Positions 49,253-63,079 of a DNA stretch of 64,000 bases are shown here, piece after piece. The translations under genes and the position numbers were made by a program. The notes under the pieces were generated by a model. The model saw only the letters and a list, made by a program, of their open reading frames with translations, was not told where the DNA came from and did no database searches. The stretch lies in contig MU401496.1 of assembly GCA_022579005.1 (NCBI GenBank), positions 24,703-88,702 of the forward strand, read 5' to 3'. Numbering within the stretch: position 1 is the first letter of the stretch; each line of letters opens with the position of its first letter. The stretch is from Poronia punctata. Lineage: Eukaryota; Ascomycota; Sordariomycetes; Xylariales; Xylariaceae.

Positions 49253-52122
49253 ATGTTTCAACAAAGGTAAGCGCCAGTCTGATTACCTTCTGCCGCAGCT
49301 TCCCCCACCCGCCAACTTTTCACTTCATTGGGCGTGTGCGCCCTGTAGGCCATGTCCACCTAGGTATTAGTTGAGTAGCGCGCATTGCCTACTTCCTAGG
49401 AGCTCCCTCTGCTGCATTTCGACTCCTCCTCCATCTCTTCCGCCGGCACTTTATTGACATGGTCACAAACCTGCAGGAGAAGTTCGCAGAAGCCGGATAA
49501 GGGCCTGCTTGCCCACTTCAAACAACAGTTCCCCGAAATCAGCACAGTGGGCGGATCGGCATCATCGGGAGCTGGGCCTCAGCCGGCGCTGGCGGTGGAT
49601 AATTCGGGTCTCGGTCCCCTAGTTCCAGCACCTGACGGGTATGTCATTTCTTGAATTGTTTAATCGTCGTTCTTTTCGCAGGAGGGATCCGACACTGTTC
49701 ATTCATACACCTTGCCTTTAATGTCAAGTTGTGGGCGATTGCGGTCGCGTCTGTAGCTTGAAAGCAAATACTCGCAATCTGCCACCGGTGTCATGGGTTC
49801 CCCGTACATTGGTCAACCGCACAGAGCAGAACGAGAAAAGATGGCTGGCCCGAGATATAAAGATAAAAGCGGAATAGACTAACTCAGGCTTTGGGCGTTC
49901 TTAGGCACCACAACGTTAGCCAAGATGCCTTCCGGGACCAAGATCCAACACCACGAGCCTCTGCGGCCGAGTGGGGATTTACACCCTTCGTAGAGTCGGG
50001 CGCTTACGGTTTTGGAGGTCAACCACAGGGTTATTACACCCCTACGCCAGGCGGTAACAACACCGTCTTTCACTCGCAAGCCGGCGACCCACCTACGCCG
50101 TCGGTAGCCCTTGCCGCGGGTCTTGGGACGCCGTTATCCCTCCCCACGACCGACGGCGCCATGCTCGTCGGTCACGTCGGTCACGTCGGTCACGTCGGTC
50201 CTTACTCGGGTGGGATGGTTGATATGTCCCACTTCCAGGGTGCACTTGCGCCTCAGCATTTTCATCAACCATATGGTGCCTTTCTGCCGCAATCGGCTCA
50301 TCAGTCAGCTTTCCCACCTTCGACATTCGTCCAAAGCGATACGGGTTACGAATCTATGGACCACAGTGGATCTCCACTGAGCGGCGAGGACCGGTCGGAG
50401 CAACTGAGTGCCATGGATGCGACCTTCAGCTCTCAGTCGCCTCCCATGGGCTTTCAACAAGGGCGGTTTGGTGGTATTCCCATGTCCCATGCTCCGCCAG
50501 ATACGGGAAATCAGTTCCGCTTCAGTTGTATCCTGAATGCACCTACGGCCATGACTAGGCTTCCTGATGAGATTCCCGTGACGTACCTTAACAAGGGGCA
50601 GGTTTACACTCTTTCCGTAACCGACACTGCCTTGAGGCATCCGGCCCCGCCAGGTTCCAAGTATAGAACCTTCGTACGCATCTCCTTTGAAGACAAACAA
50701 CAGCGCCAAAAACCCGATGTATGTTGGGGTTTATGGAAAGAAGGCCGGGGGACGAACGAGGCCCACCAACGAGGAGGCAGGCTTCAAGCAGTCGAATACG
50801 TCGAACCAAGCCTGCCGGTCGACGCCGATAATAAACGCACTCGCATGGAGCTCCAGAGTTCTTCGTTTGATGGTTTTTGTGTTGTATGGTCGCCTGGCCA
50901 CAATGGGCCTGCGGAGTGCAACATCACGGTTCGGTTCAACTTCCTGTCCACCGACTTTAGCCATTCCAAAGGTGTAAAAGGCATACCGGTACGACTGTGC
51001 GCAAAGACTACCATCGTCTCCACGGCCAACTCGTCACCTGTGTCGGATCCGGCGTCGGAAGAAATATGCTACTGCATGGTGAAGCTGTTTAGAGATCATG
51101 GGGCTGAGCGAAAGTTATCAAACGACACGGCTCATGTTACAAAATCCATCCAGAAACTGCAGCACCAGATCACCCAGTCTATGCACGGCGTTAGGGATGC
51201 GGGGAAGCGGAAGCGCGGAGCTTCCGACAAGCTCGATACCCAACGACCTGGAAAAGCAAAGCACAAAAGGACATGGTCCATGTCCTCGGCAAGTTCAGCA
51301 GATGGTGGCGGCGGTGCCATTATACGGCCTGCTCCTGAGGATGATTTACAACTTAAGCTACAGTCCTGGGAAGCGATGCTTCACAGTACCCGGCCCGTCA
51401 GTCTCTTGTATCTGCGTGGAGATGAGATGGATGATCCCGATCTCCATCCCGTCAGTCTGGGCGGAGAGTCGGCCAACTTGTCAATGGTGGATCCACACAG
51501 CGCAAGGAGCTCGATTGCCGAATCTTCCCTCATCTCGCCCTCAGCTAGCTCGCTATCTATCCATTCGCAGGCTGCAGGCGAGAGCGCATCATTAGGTAGA
51601 GTGGGGGGCGCCGATCCCCTTCGACCACCCGGTCACCCGGTCAAGGTCGCCAAAATCGACGATGATGGTAATGTAATCGGTTGGTTCGAGAGTATCGAAG
51701 TGGACCCATTATATAAGCCGCCGAGCGAGAGACCGGTGAAGCCTATAGCATGTTTTTATGTCGCCAGAAAAAAGCCCAACGCGGATGGACGTGTGTTACA
51801 CCGGGCTGTGTACCTCACCGAGCGAAGCTTATCGAACTTTATTTCACGGGTGGCCACCAAATGGAACATCGATCCGGCGGATATCAGGCGGGTGGTTCGC
51901 GTGCTTGGGGGTGGTCTGGAGGTAGCGATGGACGATGATGTGATCCGCGAATTATCAGAAGGCCAAGATATGACACTCGAAATCGCCGAACTCGACGTTG
52001 CCCCGTCGCAGCTAAAAAGAGAATGGGAGCCGATGGCGATAGACGTTCCCGACGACGACGAGGGCTTTGGATCCGGGACATACCCCGCCAAGGCTGGCTA
52101 CGAACTACGATTTACATTCTAA
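49253..52122 (+). CDS. CP2 / grainyhead-like transcription factor
   Basis: Nuclear factor of the CP2/grainyhead family; the Neurospora member (csp-2) acts in conidial separation. Exons: 49253-49266 (only 14 nt, ATGTTTCAACAAAG), 49477-49638, 49905-52122; total 2394 nt, 797 aa. The start is chosen because exon 1 and 2 join to MFQQRRSSQKPDKGLLAHF, and the longer open frame at exon 2 has no ATG of its own. Residues 60-255 are Gly/Pro/Gln-rich, with a short GHV tandem repeat (50168-50198). CP2 DNA-binding domain about 258-470: FRFSCILNAPTAMTRL, ITYLNKGQ-like VTYLNKGQVYTLSV, FCVVWSPG, VRFNFLSTDFSHSKGVKG. After a basic KRKRG linker, a C-terminal ubiquitin-like dimerisation region lies at about 660-770 (AVYLTERSLSNFISRVATKW, MDDDVIRELSEGQDMTLEI). 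Introns of 210 and 266 nt are long for this window. Large empty spaces flank the gene. Confidence 0.9.
50168..50198 (+). repeat. In-frame GHV tandem repeat
   Basis: Three copies of a nine-base GTCACGTCG-type unit inside the CP2 gene encode Gly-His-Val three times. It is in a low-complexity part of the protein and may vary in copy number. Confidence 0.85.
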
Positions 52123-55100
52123 TCCGAGCACATAATCATTACATTACCATGGGATGCGGGCAGCGGTATAATGGAGGAAAGGATAGAGGAAGAGGAGTTG
52201 GAGACTCGATTCAGTCAATCACGAAGGCACGACTATTGTACGAGGCTTTCCTTGAGTTCACTGGCGTTCAGAGGAGAAAAGTTGGAATATACCCAGAGAG
52301 AGATTTTGTTTTCCTTTCTGGATTTAAGTCAGACGTTAGTAGCATGACGCGAAAGCGATATATAAAAATTGACCTTTTTGGGGACGCAAGAGCCCGAATT
52401 TACATACAACTCTTGTATTGCTTTGCCTGAGACTAGGTATGTAGTGAGAAGACCTCTTCCTACCCCTGATTTGTTGGTCACCTCAGTAGTATATAGATGT
52501 TGTAATTGATCAATGTCGACACCATTTTAGTCCATGGCCTATATTTCTCCTTGTTTGTTCGCATGGTAACATCCGAGGCGGCTTGTCTGCTTGTCCGAGA
52601 ACCATTCTCGTGTAACATGCCGCTCTGTCTTTTACATACGTAACCCACGATATAAACAGTACGTAAACTACTCGTAGTTTTAGTAACGGGGGTGACGGGG
52701 GTAGATGCAATGTGGCGAGAAATCGGCGACAACGCCGACCAGCGAATCAGACTGCGGACTGATCAGAAGCACGTAAGCATATAGCTACTCCACATTTATC
52801 GGATCTAATTATGTCAAAGTACCTACTCATTATTAGTCCAATCACTTGCGACTCAATTCGAGCGAGAGTCCTATAATTACCTTATCCGGTAGACGGCCAG
52901 GACCCCTTGCTAGTGTCAGGTAATTAATACCTACTTCGGGCGTGAAGGGCAGGGTATTAATATCGCGTCTCGGCAGTAAATTTATAATTACCTACAAAGG
53001 GACTGACTACCTAGATATCTATTTACAGATAGGTTGATGCTAAGTAATGGAAGTAAGGTATAGATAGATATCTGCGTAGGTAGGCTTGCCAATATTACAT
53101 GTGAAAGAGGAGGTACAATAGATTGTGTATATAGGAATTTTGTTTGAACCTTGTAGGTTAGTAAGTCTGTGGTTATTATTAGCTTCTAGTAGTCTACCAT
53201 ACCTACAAGTAAGTAAGTAATGTATGTAAGTAGGTACGCGAAATATTAAGTACCTAGCCACCCCACCCCACCTTTTGAGCATTAGACAGTGCACAAAACC
53301 CGTCGGAGACGGCTTGCCGGGTAATCTAATCTGTCTGTGTCTGTCTGTTTTTTGTTTCCCCCCCCGCAGACCAGCCAGAAAGAAAAGAAACATGAAACCT
53401 CTAAAAACAAAGTTTTATTAGATAAGTACTGAACCAATTTTCTTTTTTTTTCTTCCCAATCTCGATCTACAAGATCGATCGATTCTTTTTGAAAAATCCT
53501 ACCTTCCTAAATATATTTTAGTACCAGCTAACCTACCAGGATTATTAGGTCGGTAAGGATAGGATCACGGCACAAGTCACTAACCTAACCTAAAGGCTTG
53601 TAAGTAAGAGAGAGAGAGAGGGATTTGACAGGTGATAATTGGGGGGGTTTTTTCGTGGAGGTCGGACCGTTTGTCCATGATTATATATCGCTTTATTTGT
53701 GTTTTGGAAAGGTGAGGTGAAAAGAGATAGGTAAAGTAGGTAATAGACGCGATGATTGATATCCCCTGACAATCTATTTCGATTGGCTTGTAGCGGATCT
53801 ACCTAGACTTGCGATTGAGTATATCAACCATCTCATCTTCATGGTCGCCCCTAGGTTAGATAGATAGCATGAAACTTTTGAGACTTCGGATAGTTAGCTA
53901 TCGCAGCGTCTAGAAATTCTTCTTATATGCTAGCTAGGTTGACCCCTAGGTCCCGGGACGACTGAGAAAAATTGAGTCAACATTTGATTTGCGTTGACCA
54001 GGCCGCCCGCGCGCTACTTACATGATGCTTTGTTAAGTTTACGCCGGAACCGAGTTGTCTTTCGTTTCTCGAACCGTTGAACTGCAAACAGATGTTGGTT
54101 TTCTTATCAATAAATCATTGCTAGCATTGACCACTAGGTATAGGAATGACTGGGTTGGGCAATACGGCTGAAATCGATACAACAAGCTCATATCATATAT
54201 ATATCCACGTCGAAAAAGGAGGCTGGGCAAAAAAACAATAGGTACAGTATATACCCTCACATTATATATCAGGCCCTGGACCTTCTTATTGCACCTCGAT
54301 TTACATTCTCAGTCACCTATCCTGATTGTTAACCAAGGCGGCGGACGACACAACGATAGACGTCAACTATGAGTATGCGCATTACAATTTACAACTAATG
54401 ATCGGGTAAGCAACGCTGCGCCGATAAACCGATGGCCGCGAAAAGTAAACGATATATAGCATTGCTTCCGACGTGTGACTCTCACTCTAGGATTACACAT
54501 ACATACTTTAGATATGGCCTTCTTTCGCCCTTACAGTCTAGAACCAACACCAAGCGGCGACTTACAAGTTCTCTTACATAGTAGATACCGTAAAAGTCGG
54601 CGCATACGTGAGAACGTCTACCTACTTGCATTGTCCATGATCCCATACGACCAATCCGATGTAACCATCACTCTAGTACCTACGATAGGTATACTTCAGT
54701 TCTGACTGACAATCTTACGCCACAGGTGTGTTGGATGAAACCCGCATAATCATTTTATTTTTCGGGAGGCTTGACACCCTGGACCGCCCGCACCCGAGTG
54801 GGGGCTCTCCCCGGGCTTACATAGACGGACATTATCCATCTCTTCGTTGGCCGACCACGTATGTCGTGTTTAGATATACTGTAACCTATTTATAAAGAGT
54901 ACCTAGGTACCGTCATTCCGGTGAATGCGCAACAAGTAGGAAAGAAAGAACTAAGCGAGCACGGGTGAGGTAGGTAGACAACGAATGGATAAGCATAAAT
55001 CCACAACATACCTATACTACAATACGTGGCTGCACTACCTATGGTATTCGGCAGTTTGTGTTACACCTGTGTTCCATCTAACTACTTAACCTACCGGACT

Positions 55101-56803
55101 AAGCCACTCTTCTAGATCTTTTGTACACGGGAGGCCTCTGTTTGACGCACGTGGAATTGTTTTCTCTACATAGATGATATCTTATGCGTTCATGTCTGAT
55201 CTTGCAGAGTTCTTCCAATGAGAGCGCAGAGTAGTTAGTATAGGGGAAGGGTATCAAGGGGCTATGGTCTTGATAGAGATATGGTCTACACTAGACGTTT
55301 AAACTGTCGCCCTCGCTTCTCCAATGAAACGTCTTTGCTTTCTTAACCATTTTTAGATATCTAAGTAACTACCTACTACTAACCTGGATATTTCATCGGC
55401 TTGATATAACAAGTACATATTAAAACGTCTGACGGAAACAATCCCAAGCCAACTACACGTACACGTACAAACAAGCAACAAGGATATCTAACTTACAAAT
55501 ACGTGTATACCTACGCACCATATGATTCGTCTTTGCCACGATGCGACTCTCATCGGTGTATACAGTACGAAAGGTCCATGGACCAGAAATGAGCCACACT
55601 CCATTCCTGTCACACCTGGCGTGTTACGGGGGGACGAGTGCCGATCACTTACCTTGCAAGCCACAACATCCAAAGGTAGACATAACTAACTATACCAAAG
55701 AAGGCTGTGCACGTGTACAAGTAAAGCACCTCCTTAACCGTTAAGTCTAGGTAAGGTATATATCTCGAGGATAAGATAATATTAATAATAATAAAACAGG
55801 GAATAATAACTTTGCCACTTTTCTTTCAAGCTACAACTTGCCAAGTTCTATCTCTCTATTATTTTACTAACAGACTCGTGGCTCGTTTTAGCCAATGAGT
55901 AGAGTGTATTTAGTCAAATACTTTCCTTATCAGGCAGTCTAGTTGAAGCACAGCCTCCTTTAAGTACCTACCTACCCCCCTACCCCCCTACCCCCTCGTG
56001 CCCCTTTTCTCCTATCTTGTTTTTGCGCCTCGTAAGGGGTGGCGTTTCTTGTAAGAGAGGCTTGATAGGTTAGATACCTACAACCGATAATGAGACTATA
56101 GGTTAGGTATTTACACGTACACCAAGGAAGCAAGTACCTATCCTAGTAGGTGCCTATACGAGGTGATTTCGCCACAGTCGTGCTTTCATCAAGCCTCCTT
56201 TCTTAAGCAAGGTAGATGAGTCTAGCAGTAATCGATTAAGGACGCGGACGTGGAAGAATCCCGTAGTCGTGTGTGCCTAGGTTGGATAGACTGTTGTGTT
56301 GACCTTTATATGTGTAGGTTAGTGTGTTTTTTTATCTTATCTAGATACGCGTCAGATGCTTTAACGATATATCTGGCAACCATAGCATAGATATGTACAA
56401 AGCTACCTGCTCGATGGATAATTTACCAAAGAAAGAAAGAAAAAAGCAAAAAAAAGGGGGGGAAGTTGTAGAGCTTAAGCTATAAACTATAATAATCGAC
56501 CAACAGAAGATACAGCTCTCTATATATGCAATTCCCGAAGCTGACAGGGAAAGGAAACAACCCCCTTTCCTATTCCATATATCTCTCTCTTAGTGTATCT
56601 AAAGTCGATCCTCGAACTTGATTTCTTTAACCTGGGCTAGACTGGTCAAGGGGGGGGGAGAAAACGAGTAAGAACATTTCACGATGCTATCTCTGTTGTT
56701 TTTTGGGGGGTTTTTTTTCTTTCAAAAGTACCTATTCTTTTATTTAACTTGTACCCTCTCTTCTTGGCATATTTACCTTACCTAGCCTCTTTAACCTAAC
56801 GTA

Positions 56804-56833
56804 CACATACATACATACATACATACATACGTA
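56804..56833. repeat. ACAT tetranucleotide repeat
   Basis: About seven copies of ACAT/ATAC. Confidence 0.9.
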
Positions 56834-57113
56834 CTTGTTAGATAAAAGAGGCTTATTTACTACTACTTAAGCCATTGTCTAGATAGATGTCCTCTCCTTC
56901 CCAACATGAAAACTGCATTTCCCCTTTTAACACAAACACACTACCTACCTAGCTATACTACAGACTACGACACTGTAGTCTGCGTGTATTTATAGTATCT
57001 ATCTACATACCTACCTTCGATACACACATATTAGTAACTAATATAACAAAGCAAGCGGGTAAAAAGTGATAGTTGTAAATCATATATCATTTTACCTCCT
57101 TTGAACACCGCGC

Positions 57114-57162
57114 CTCCTTCTCCTCCTCCTCCTCCTCCTCCTCCTCTTCCTCCTCCTCCTCG
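57114..57162. repeat. CTC trinucleotide tract
   Basis: About fourteen units, mostly TCC/CTC with two TTCC interruptions. Confidence 0.9.
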
Positions 57163-57495
57163 TCGCCCGCTTCCAATACGCCAACTAGGTAATAGCCACA
57201 CATAATTCCATTCCATTCCACTTCACGTTGACATTACCCCCAACATAATACCAACAAGACAAGACGAGAAGACAGCCTAGATAGATTATATACATGTAAC
57301 ACCCCCTATCTAGTACCTCTTATACATATACATATATATACGCATATACAAACACTCCTACCTAGAAAGCGCAGAATTCCACTAAAGTCTAACCTACCTA
57401 CCTACCTACCTGGTTTTAGGCCAACAATCAAAAACACCCCCTATTTTGATATACAGTTTAGGTAAAAGTCCCATCAAGCCTATCATCTCTTCACG

Positions 57496-57515
57496 CAAGC
57501 AAGCAAGCAAGCAAG
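57496..57515. repeat. AAGC tetranucleotide repeat
   Basis: Five copies of AAGC. Confidence 0.9.
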
Positions 57516-58279
57516 CTGAACAAACAATACCCCTATATGCTCTTCATCCCCATCGTCAATATACAACTTACCATCCTTGGAAATCTTCCTTAAATTCTTT
57601 CCGGCTCCAGGTTTAGATTATATCCCCAACCCGAGATGCATAGATAGATAGAGAGGAAGAAGCATTTGGTCATATCATAGGTTTACGCTCCATCACAGCC
57701 TTGTTTAACAACAGATTGAACTACCTACTTGGACCAACTCATCTCTTCCTAGGTTAGAAACATACGTGCTGTAGAATAATAATCCCCGAATTTTATCATC
57801 GGACAACAACTACCTGCAAGAACTGTTACCGTTCATGCTCCTATACCTAGAATCCCGAAGAACAAAAATCAGACGAGGATCCCGGACTTGCTAGAGAGCG
57901 TGGGATAATGACGATAAACTTTTTGTCTTTTATCAATTTGTACATTTCTACGGAATAACAACTCGCTCGGCATCTTGACTCCAAGTCTCTGGCTGTACGA
58001 GTAATGAAAGCACGGATACGCTATATAATCAAGGCACATGGTCACGGTGAGGGGCAAATTCCAGTCAGGGAGGACGCTTCAGGTCGATGGCTACTTGAAT
58101 AGAATGGCGAATTCTTTTGCTACATATACATTTATAACCAGAGCGGAGTGAATTATATATGGAGCCCCCCCCCCTGGTTGATTCCTCGGCCACTATTATT
58201 ATGTACACCTTTTCTTTATCGTGCCGTTGTGTGCCGATAAGTGTCGTTGCCTTGTCGAACGTCTAGGGACAAAAAGAAC

Positions 58280-60964
58280 TCATCCCATGAGGTTCCCGGC
58301 CGAAAAGTTTATTTTGGACAAGTCGAAGCCGCCGTGAGGTAATTCCTGCTGTGGAATGGTCATGTCGGCATCCATGGTCAGGTTCCCCCACATGTCCACA
58401 TTTAAATTCGACGTATCGACGCCGAGGCCCAAGTACGGAGTCATATCGACCTGATCAAAAGGTAGCGGTTGGGCGACGGGCATCTGCTGTAACATGAACA
58501 GATTTGTTGCTAGGCCCGGCGATCCGGACGATCCCGACAAGGACGAATTTGTACGCGAGACTGACATGAGCTGACGAAGGCGTCGGATGAAGTTAGGGAC
58601 CTCAACTGACTGGCCGCACTGGGCGAGCGTCTGTTCCCGGATAGTCCAAGCTTTAAGGGTGAAATGGGCTTGTCGAAGGACTTTCTTGTCTGACAAGTCA
58701 AATAGGTTTTTATGTAGATCGTGCATCGAGTCAAGAACGGTCCAAGCGCGATCGGTGAGCGGCCCCGTCGGCCGTTTGTAAAGCTTGGCGGTGAAGACGA
58801 GAAGGGCATCAAGTTGGAAGGTTCCCTTGATGTACCACGCGAAGCCTATCAGGCCCATGCGCTTATAGAGGGCCAGGTTGCGCGTATGGCTATCGATGAA
58901 GGACTTGAAGATGCTGTCAAGAGGGTCAAAAATCTCCGTCCCCCACTCGGGCTGCTGCCGCATCGGCGTCATAACGTTCTTCATCTTATCCACGTAGAGC
59001 GGCCGCACCATGGCAGCAGCCTCCTGCACCCCGCCACCCGCCGGGTCCACATACTTGCGCTCGAATTCGGCCAATCTCAGGTCGAGTTCTTCGACCAGCG
59101 AGCGGAATTTCTCCATGGCGGCATGATCTTTCGGGTCAATGTTGTCTTTGCCGCCGCTACGCAGTGCCAAGCACGCAGCCTCAAAGGCGCGTGGTGTACT
59201 GTGCTGGAATTGCTGATACTGGTATATGATAAGGACAAATGCCATTTCCGTCGGCCCGTCTCGAGGTACCAGAGGCTCTCGCGAGTTCGAGGACATGTCG
59301 GCGTCGTTTAGATTCAACGGTACCTTGGTGTCCCAGTTGGAAGGCACCCAAGACTGACTCAGACCAGATAACATGGCATTCTTGGAATCCTGTGTAAGGA
59401 TAAACCACCACAGCCTCCGCCGCATCTCGGTTTCGAACGGGTCTAGATTGAAGTGTTCGCCGTCACGGTGATAACCCATCTTCTGGGCCATCCGTAGGAT
59501 CGTGCCACCCACGATCCAGTTTGAGTGACCGTCAGCCCGCCCGTGGAGAGAGAGCTATATAGGAGGGGGGTTGTTAGCACAAAACCATAGTAGAACCAGC
59601 AAAACCACGGCAGAAGGGGGGTGTACCATATGAAGCGCAAGGGCCTGTAATATTGTCATGTTGTACGTCTTCAAAAAGTTGGCCCTAGTCAGGGCTAGTT
59701 TCGTGCCTCTGTTAAATTGTTTCAAGCCATCATTTTGGCTCATCCCAAGCTGATCCTTTGCTTCTTCGTTCGTCAGGGTGACCACGGCCATGGCGTAGAC
59801 GGAAAAAAGGAGGGCTTGGTAGGCCAACGGGACGCTGGTGATGTCCGTGGCGGCGTCCAGCACATATTCCTGGAGACTTGGCACGTGTACTATTTTGGTG
59901 AGGGGGTTAACCCGTTCGACGTAGATTTGCCACAGCCTAATAGCCGTGTACATACTACCCCGAGAATCAGCAAGCGTTATAATTGTGGCCGGTATGGGGA
60001 CAAGATTCAAGGTAAGGCAAATAGATAAGGGGTACATACTCTGGCTGTAAAGTTTGAAGATCGAGATGTGGGTCATCGACACCGAGGAGCAGGTCCGCCG
60101 AGTTTTCGGGTGAAGTCGCTGCTACACTCGACACCGATTCTTGCTCATCGTCGTCGACGATGTTTCTCATGGCCGCAAGCTGTTATCGAGTGTCAGATGA
60201 CACAGCACGAGCAGAGGACAAAGCAATACAACACGCCGAGGGCCATACCTCATCGTACATACTGAGCCGTAGGAAATTATCCATAAACCGGACGTTGCCA
60301 TCCTCCTCGACGACCTGGCCTGTAGGCGTAGAGCGGGATTCTGGGATAGGCTCATCCTTTATAGCAGGAGAACCCATCTGACTATTTACACCGACGCTAT
60401 CTGAGGCATTACTGGGAGTGATTGGAGCCTCGACCTTTGCCGTCGGGACGTTGCCTTCGGCATATTGTTGAAGGAGTTGTTCACATCTTGCGAGACGTGC
60501 CAGAAGATCCTGGTTTGGCCGCCGACGCTTATGCGGTGGTGCCGGCTTGCTTGGATTGCAAGCAACCTTTGCCTGAATATTGGCTCAGTAAAAAGCACGG
60601 TGTTTTTGAGTAGGCAGTTGAGCTGTTCAATCGGGTGACATGAGACAAGACGAGAAGAAAACAACCATCAATATCGCCGGCAAGCCGGACTGAAGGTATC
60701 GACGTATAAAGACCAGAGAAGAACACATAATACGTGCTTGAATTGATTGATCCATCTTACCTTGATACAATTTGAGCATGGCTGTCGACGATCGCATTTG
60801 ATTTTGCGATACTGACAATGAACACAGGAAAGTGTCTTTGTGGGCTTTACGGGGGGTTGCGATTGCGATTGAGGTTGCGATTGTGCTGATGGTGGTGGTA
60901 GTGGTGATATAGCAGCCTCTGTAGTAGTAGTAGTTGTAGCCGTAGGGCGTTTAGTTTCTGACAT
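58280..60964 (-). CDS. Zn(II)2Cys6 fungal-specific transcription factor
   Basis: Nuclear DNA-binding regulator. Exons: 60964-60761, 60572-60249, 60179-60040, 59954-59627, 59554-58280; total 2271 nt, 756 aa, every junction in frame. Residues 1-45 are Thr/Pro/Gln-rich. The binuclear cluster is C47, C50, C57, C63, C66 and C73 (CVHCQYRKIKCDRRQPCSNC, then AKVAC). A 188-nt intron splits the cluster between its fifth and sixth Cys, a common place in this family. A basic linker (HKRRRPNQDLLARLARCEQLL) leads to a short coiled coil. The fungal_trans middle homology region starts near 225 (MYTAIRLWQIYVERVNPLTK) and runs to about 600, including RMAQKMGYHRDG and FETEMRRRLWWFI. The target pathway is not visible, and no cluster of metabolic genes lies beside it. 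Confidence 0.92.
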
Positions 60965-63079
60965 GGCGACCGACCCCTCACATCTCTCTCACCCTTTAAT
61001 CGGTTACTGGTCTAGTCGGTACACTCGGCGTTTTCAATCGGAGATGATGAATTCAACAAGACCAAAAACGACTGTCTGCCGGGTGTTGATTCGACTACCT
61101 ATATATGGCATAGGTAGTGCAGGTGGTGATAGTGAAGGAGGTAGACAGCTAGAATCGTAATTTTCAAGAAGACGCAGCCCCCACGAGACTTGGGCTTTCT
61201 TATATTGGGCGCCTTTGTCTCTGGTCCCAGATGACAATGACACCACGTCCTTCACCTACAGGCTACAACCTTACCTGGGTAGATAGGTACGTGCCCTGCA
61301 AGGGGGATGGGGGGGGTAGGGCAGCAGCCTGGCGAGCATGAACCCCCCCTGTCCCTCCTTCCCCCGATTTTGTCGGGCTGTGCATGCATGCACAAAGTAA
61401 GCGGATTTGCACCAAATACTCCGAACTTGAAGTGAAAAGCTCTAGGATTTCTCCCATTGCCAAAACCTATTGGCCAGGATAGAGCAGACTCGACCGGGAG
61501 CCTCGTTAGCTCGGCCGATAGCCAAAATTAGGTGCTGGTAGTCTACAATTGGACAGGATTGGGTGACGGTTAAATCGTTCCTTTCAAGTTCTGAGTCATC
61601 TAACCTAGACCATATTTTATCAGTTTTGATCAAGGCCTTCATTTGGAAGGAATTTGGCCAAGTCTGTTGAATTGTTGCACTTACGAGAAAGATTGACATA
61701 TTCCTCCTGCATGTACGTGTCGGCGTTAAGAAGATTATACTCCAAGAAACATCTTCGTATATCCGACGGCCTTCCGAACATGCTGGCAACATGCTGGCTG
61801 TCGAGGGACCACCCGCCAACTTCGACTAGGAAAAGCATCCGATTACCAACTTGTAAAGGTGAACCCGATGTGGCTGCAAACATAGAAGAGGTGAAGATCG
61901 CAGGGTAGCATCAATTGGCACATTGGATCTTGTGGCTCACCATGAAGACGATGGTGCTACGCCAGTTTTGAAGTGAATTCGTTGCGCCTATACGCGTGCT
62001 ATAATACTCGTAAAAAAGAAGAGGCGATGAAGCAAAATAGGTATCTACGTGTACGTGTAGTTACACATGCAATTTACTGATACCTAGTCAAGTGTCCACA
62101 TCCTGGGATTGATGTCCTTAGGTCCAACTTACGAGTACTCCTACAAGTACACAGTAGTCTAGCTGTCAAGGACCCTTTGACGTCACTTCGAAATCGGCTA
62201 GGACGGCCCCTCGTCCCTTTTGAAATCCACATGCAATTGTATCGGCTGAGAATTGATCACACGTAAATCCAGAGCCAGGCATGTGCGAGTATACGTAGTT
62301 ACGAGCATGTGTACTTAGTTTGCGACAGGGAGTTACCCTACCTGAGCTTTTTTAATCCTTGCTCTCTCATTGATCTTTGTCAGGTGGTCTAGACTATTGT
62401 GTATCTTGGCTGCTTGGCACCTCTGGCATGTTTCAAATCGTCCATCTACTAGTATTCCTAAAGCCACCTTAAAAGTTTACGCCAGGTCCATGTACAAGCA
62501 TAGAAACATGAGCTAAAAGTAGAGCTAAACCAGGGAAATGCCGGCTTGGGAGTTGTCCGTGGTCAATGACAACAAAGACAAACCTCGTTTTTTAACAAAC
62601 CGCAGACAGTACGAAGATGATGCTAACTTTAGACGCCTGAAAGTTCAGTGTCGCCCCTAATATCTCCCTGTGATTCCAACTAGGGTAGTAGTTTTGGGTT
62701 TGGGGTACTCGTTGGTACTTTTGCATACCCACATCTACTGGAATCGGTGCTTATCGGGCACTATATGTGGAATCTAAAACGTACCAATCCCACTTTCATG
62801 TCACCCTGACCGCCCACTCGTCATCAAGGTTGTCTCCTATCCTCCCAAAAGGTACCTGCTATAGTCGTCGTTTGTACAGCATATCTACTCTATTCTCTAA
62901 CCGCCTCCAGATTATTCATTACGTGAGACGAGTATCCAACTATCTTAACCGCTTCTCATATACATTGTTATTAGGACCACTCGGTACAGTTGGGTCCGTC
63001 CTTGATTCCACGGGTCAGTCTAATCGCTCTTGACCAAAGGATCTCAGGATCTAAGGATCATACAGCCAAAACCACAACC
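60965..63079. promoter_or_regulatory. Divergent upstream region Zn2Cys6 factor / OSBP
   Basis: These 2.1 kb separate two divergent genes and must carry both promoters. Visible features are a G/C-rich stretch near 61300, ACGTGTACGTGTA words near 62045 and pyrimidine-rich sequence before the OSBP start. No gene with a recognisable domain is seen. Confidence 0.5.

Larger units (their letters stand above)
52123..58279. other. Gene-poor interval, 6.2 kb
   Basis: No gene is supported. The stretch has the CP2 3' UTR, ACAT units at 56804-56833, a CTC-rich tract at 57114-57162, AAGC units at 57496-57515, several TACCTACC runs and, from about 57.7 kb, the 3' UTR of the Zn2Cys6 gene. Short open frames such as 52023-52430 and 54475-54705 lack domains. 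Confidence 0.6.
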
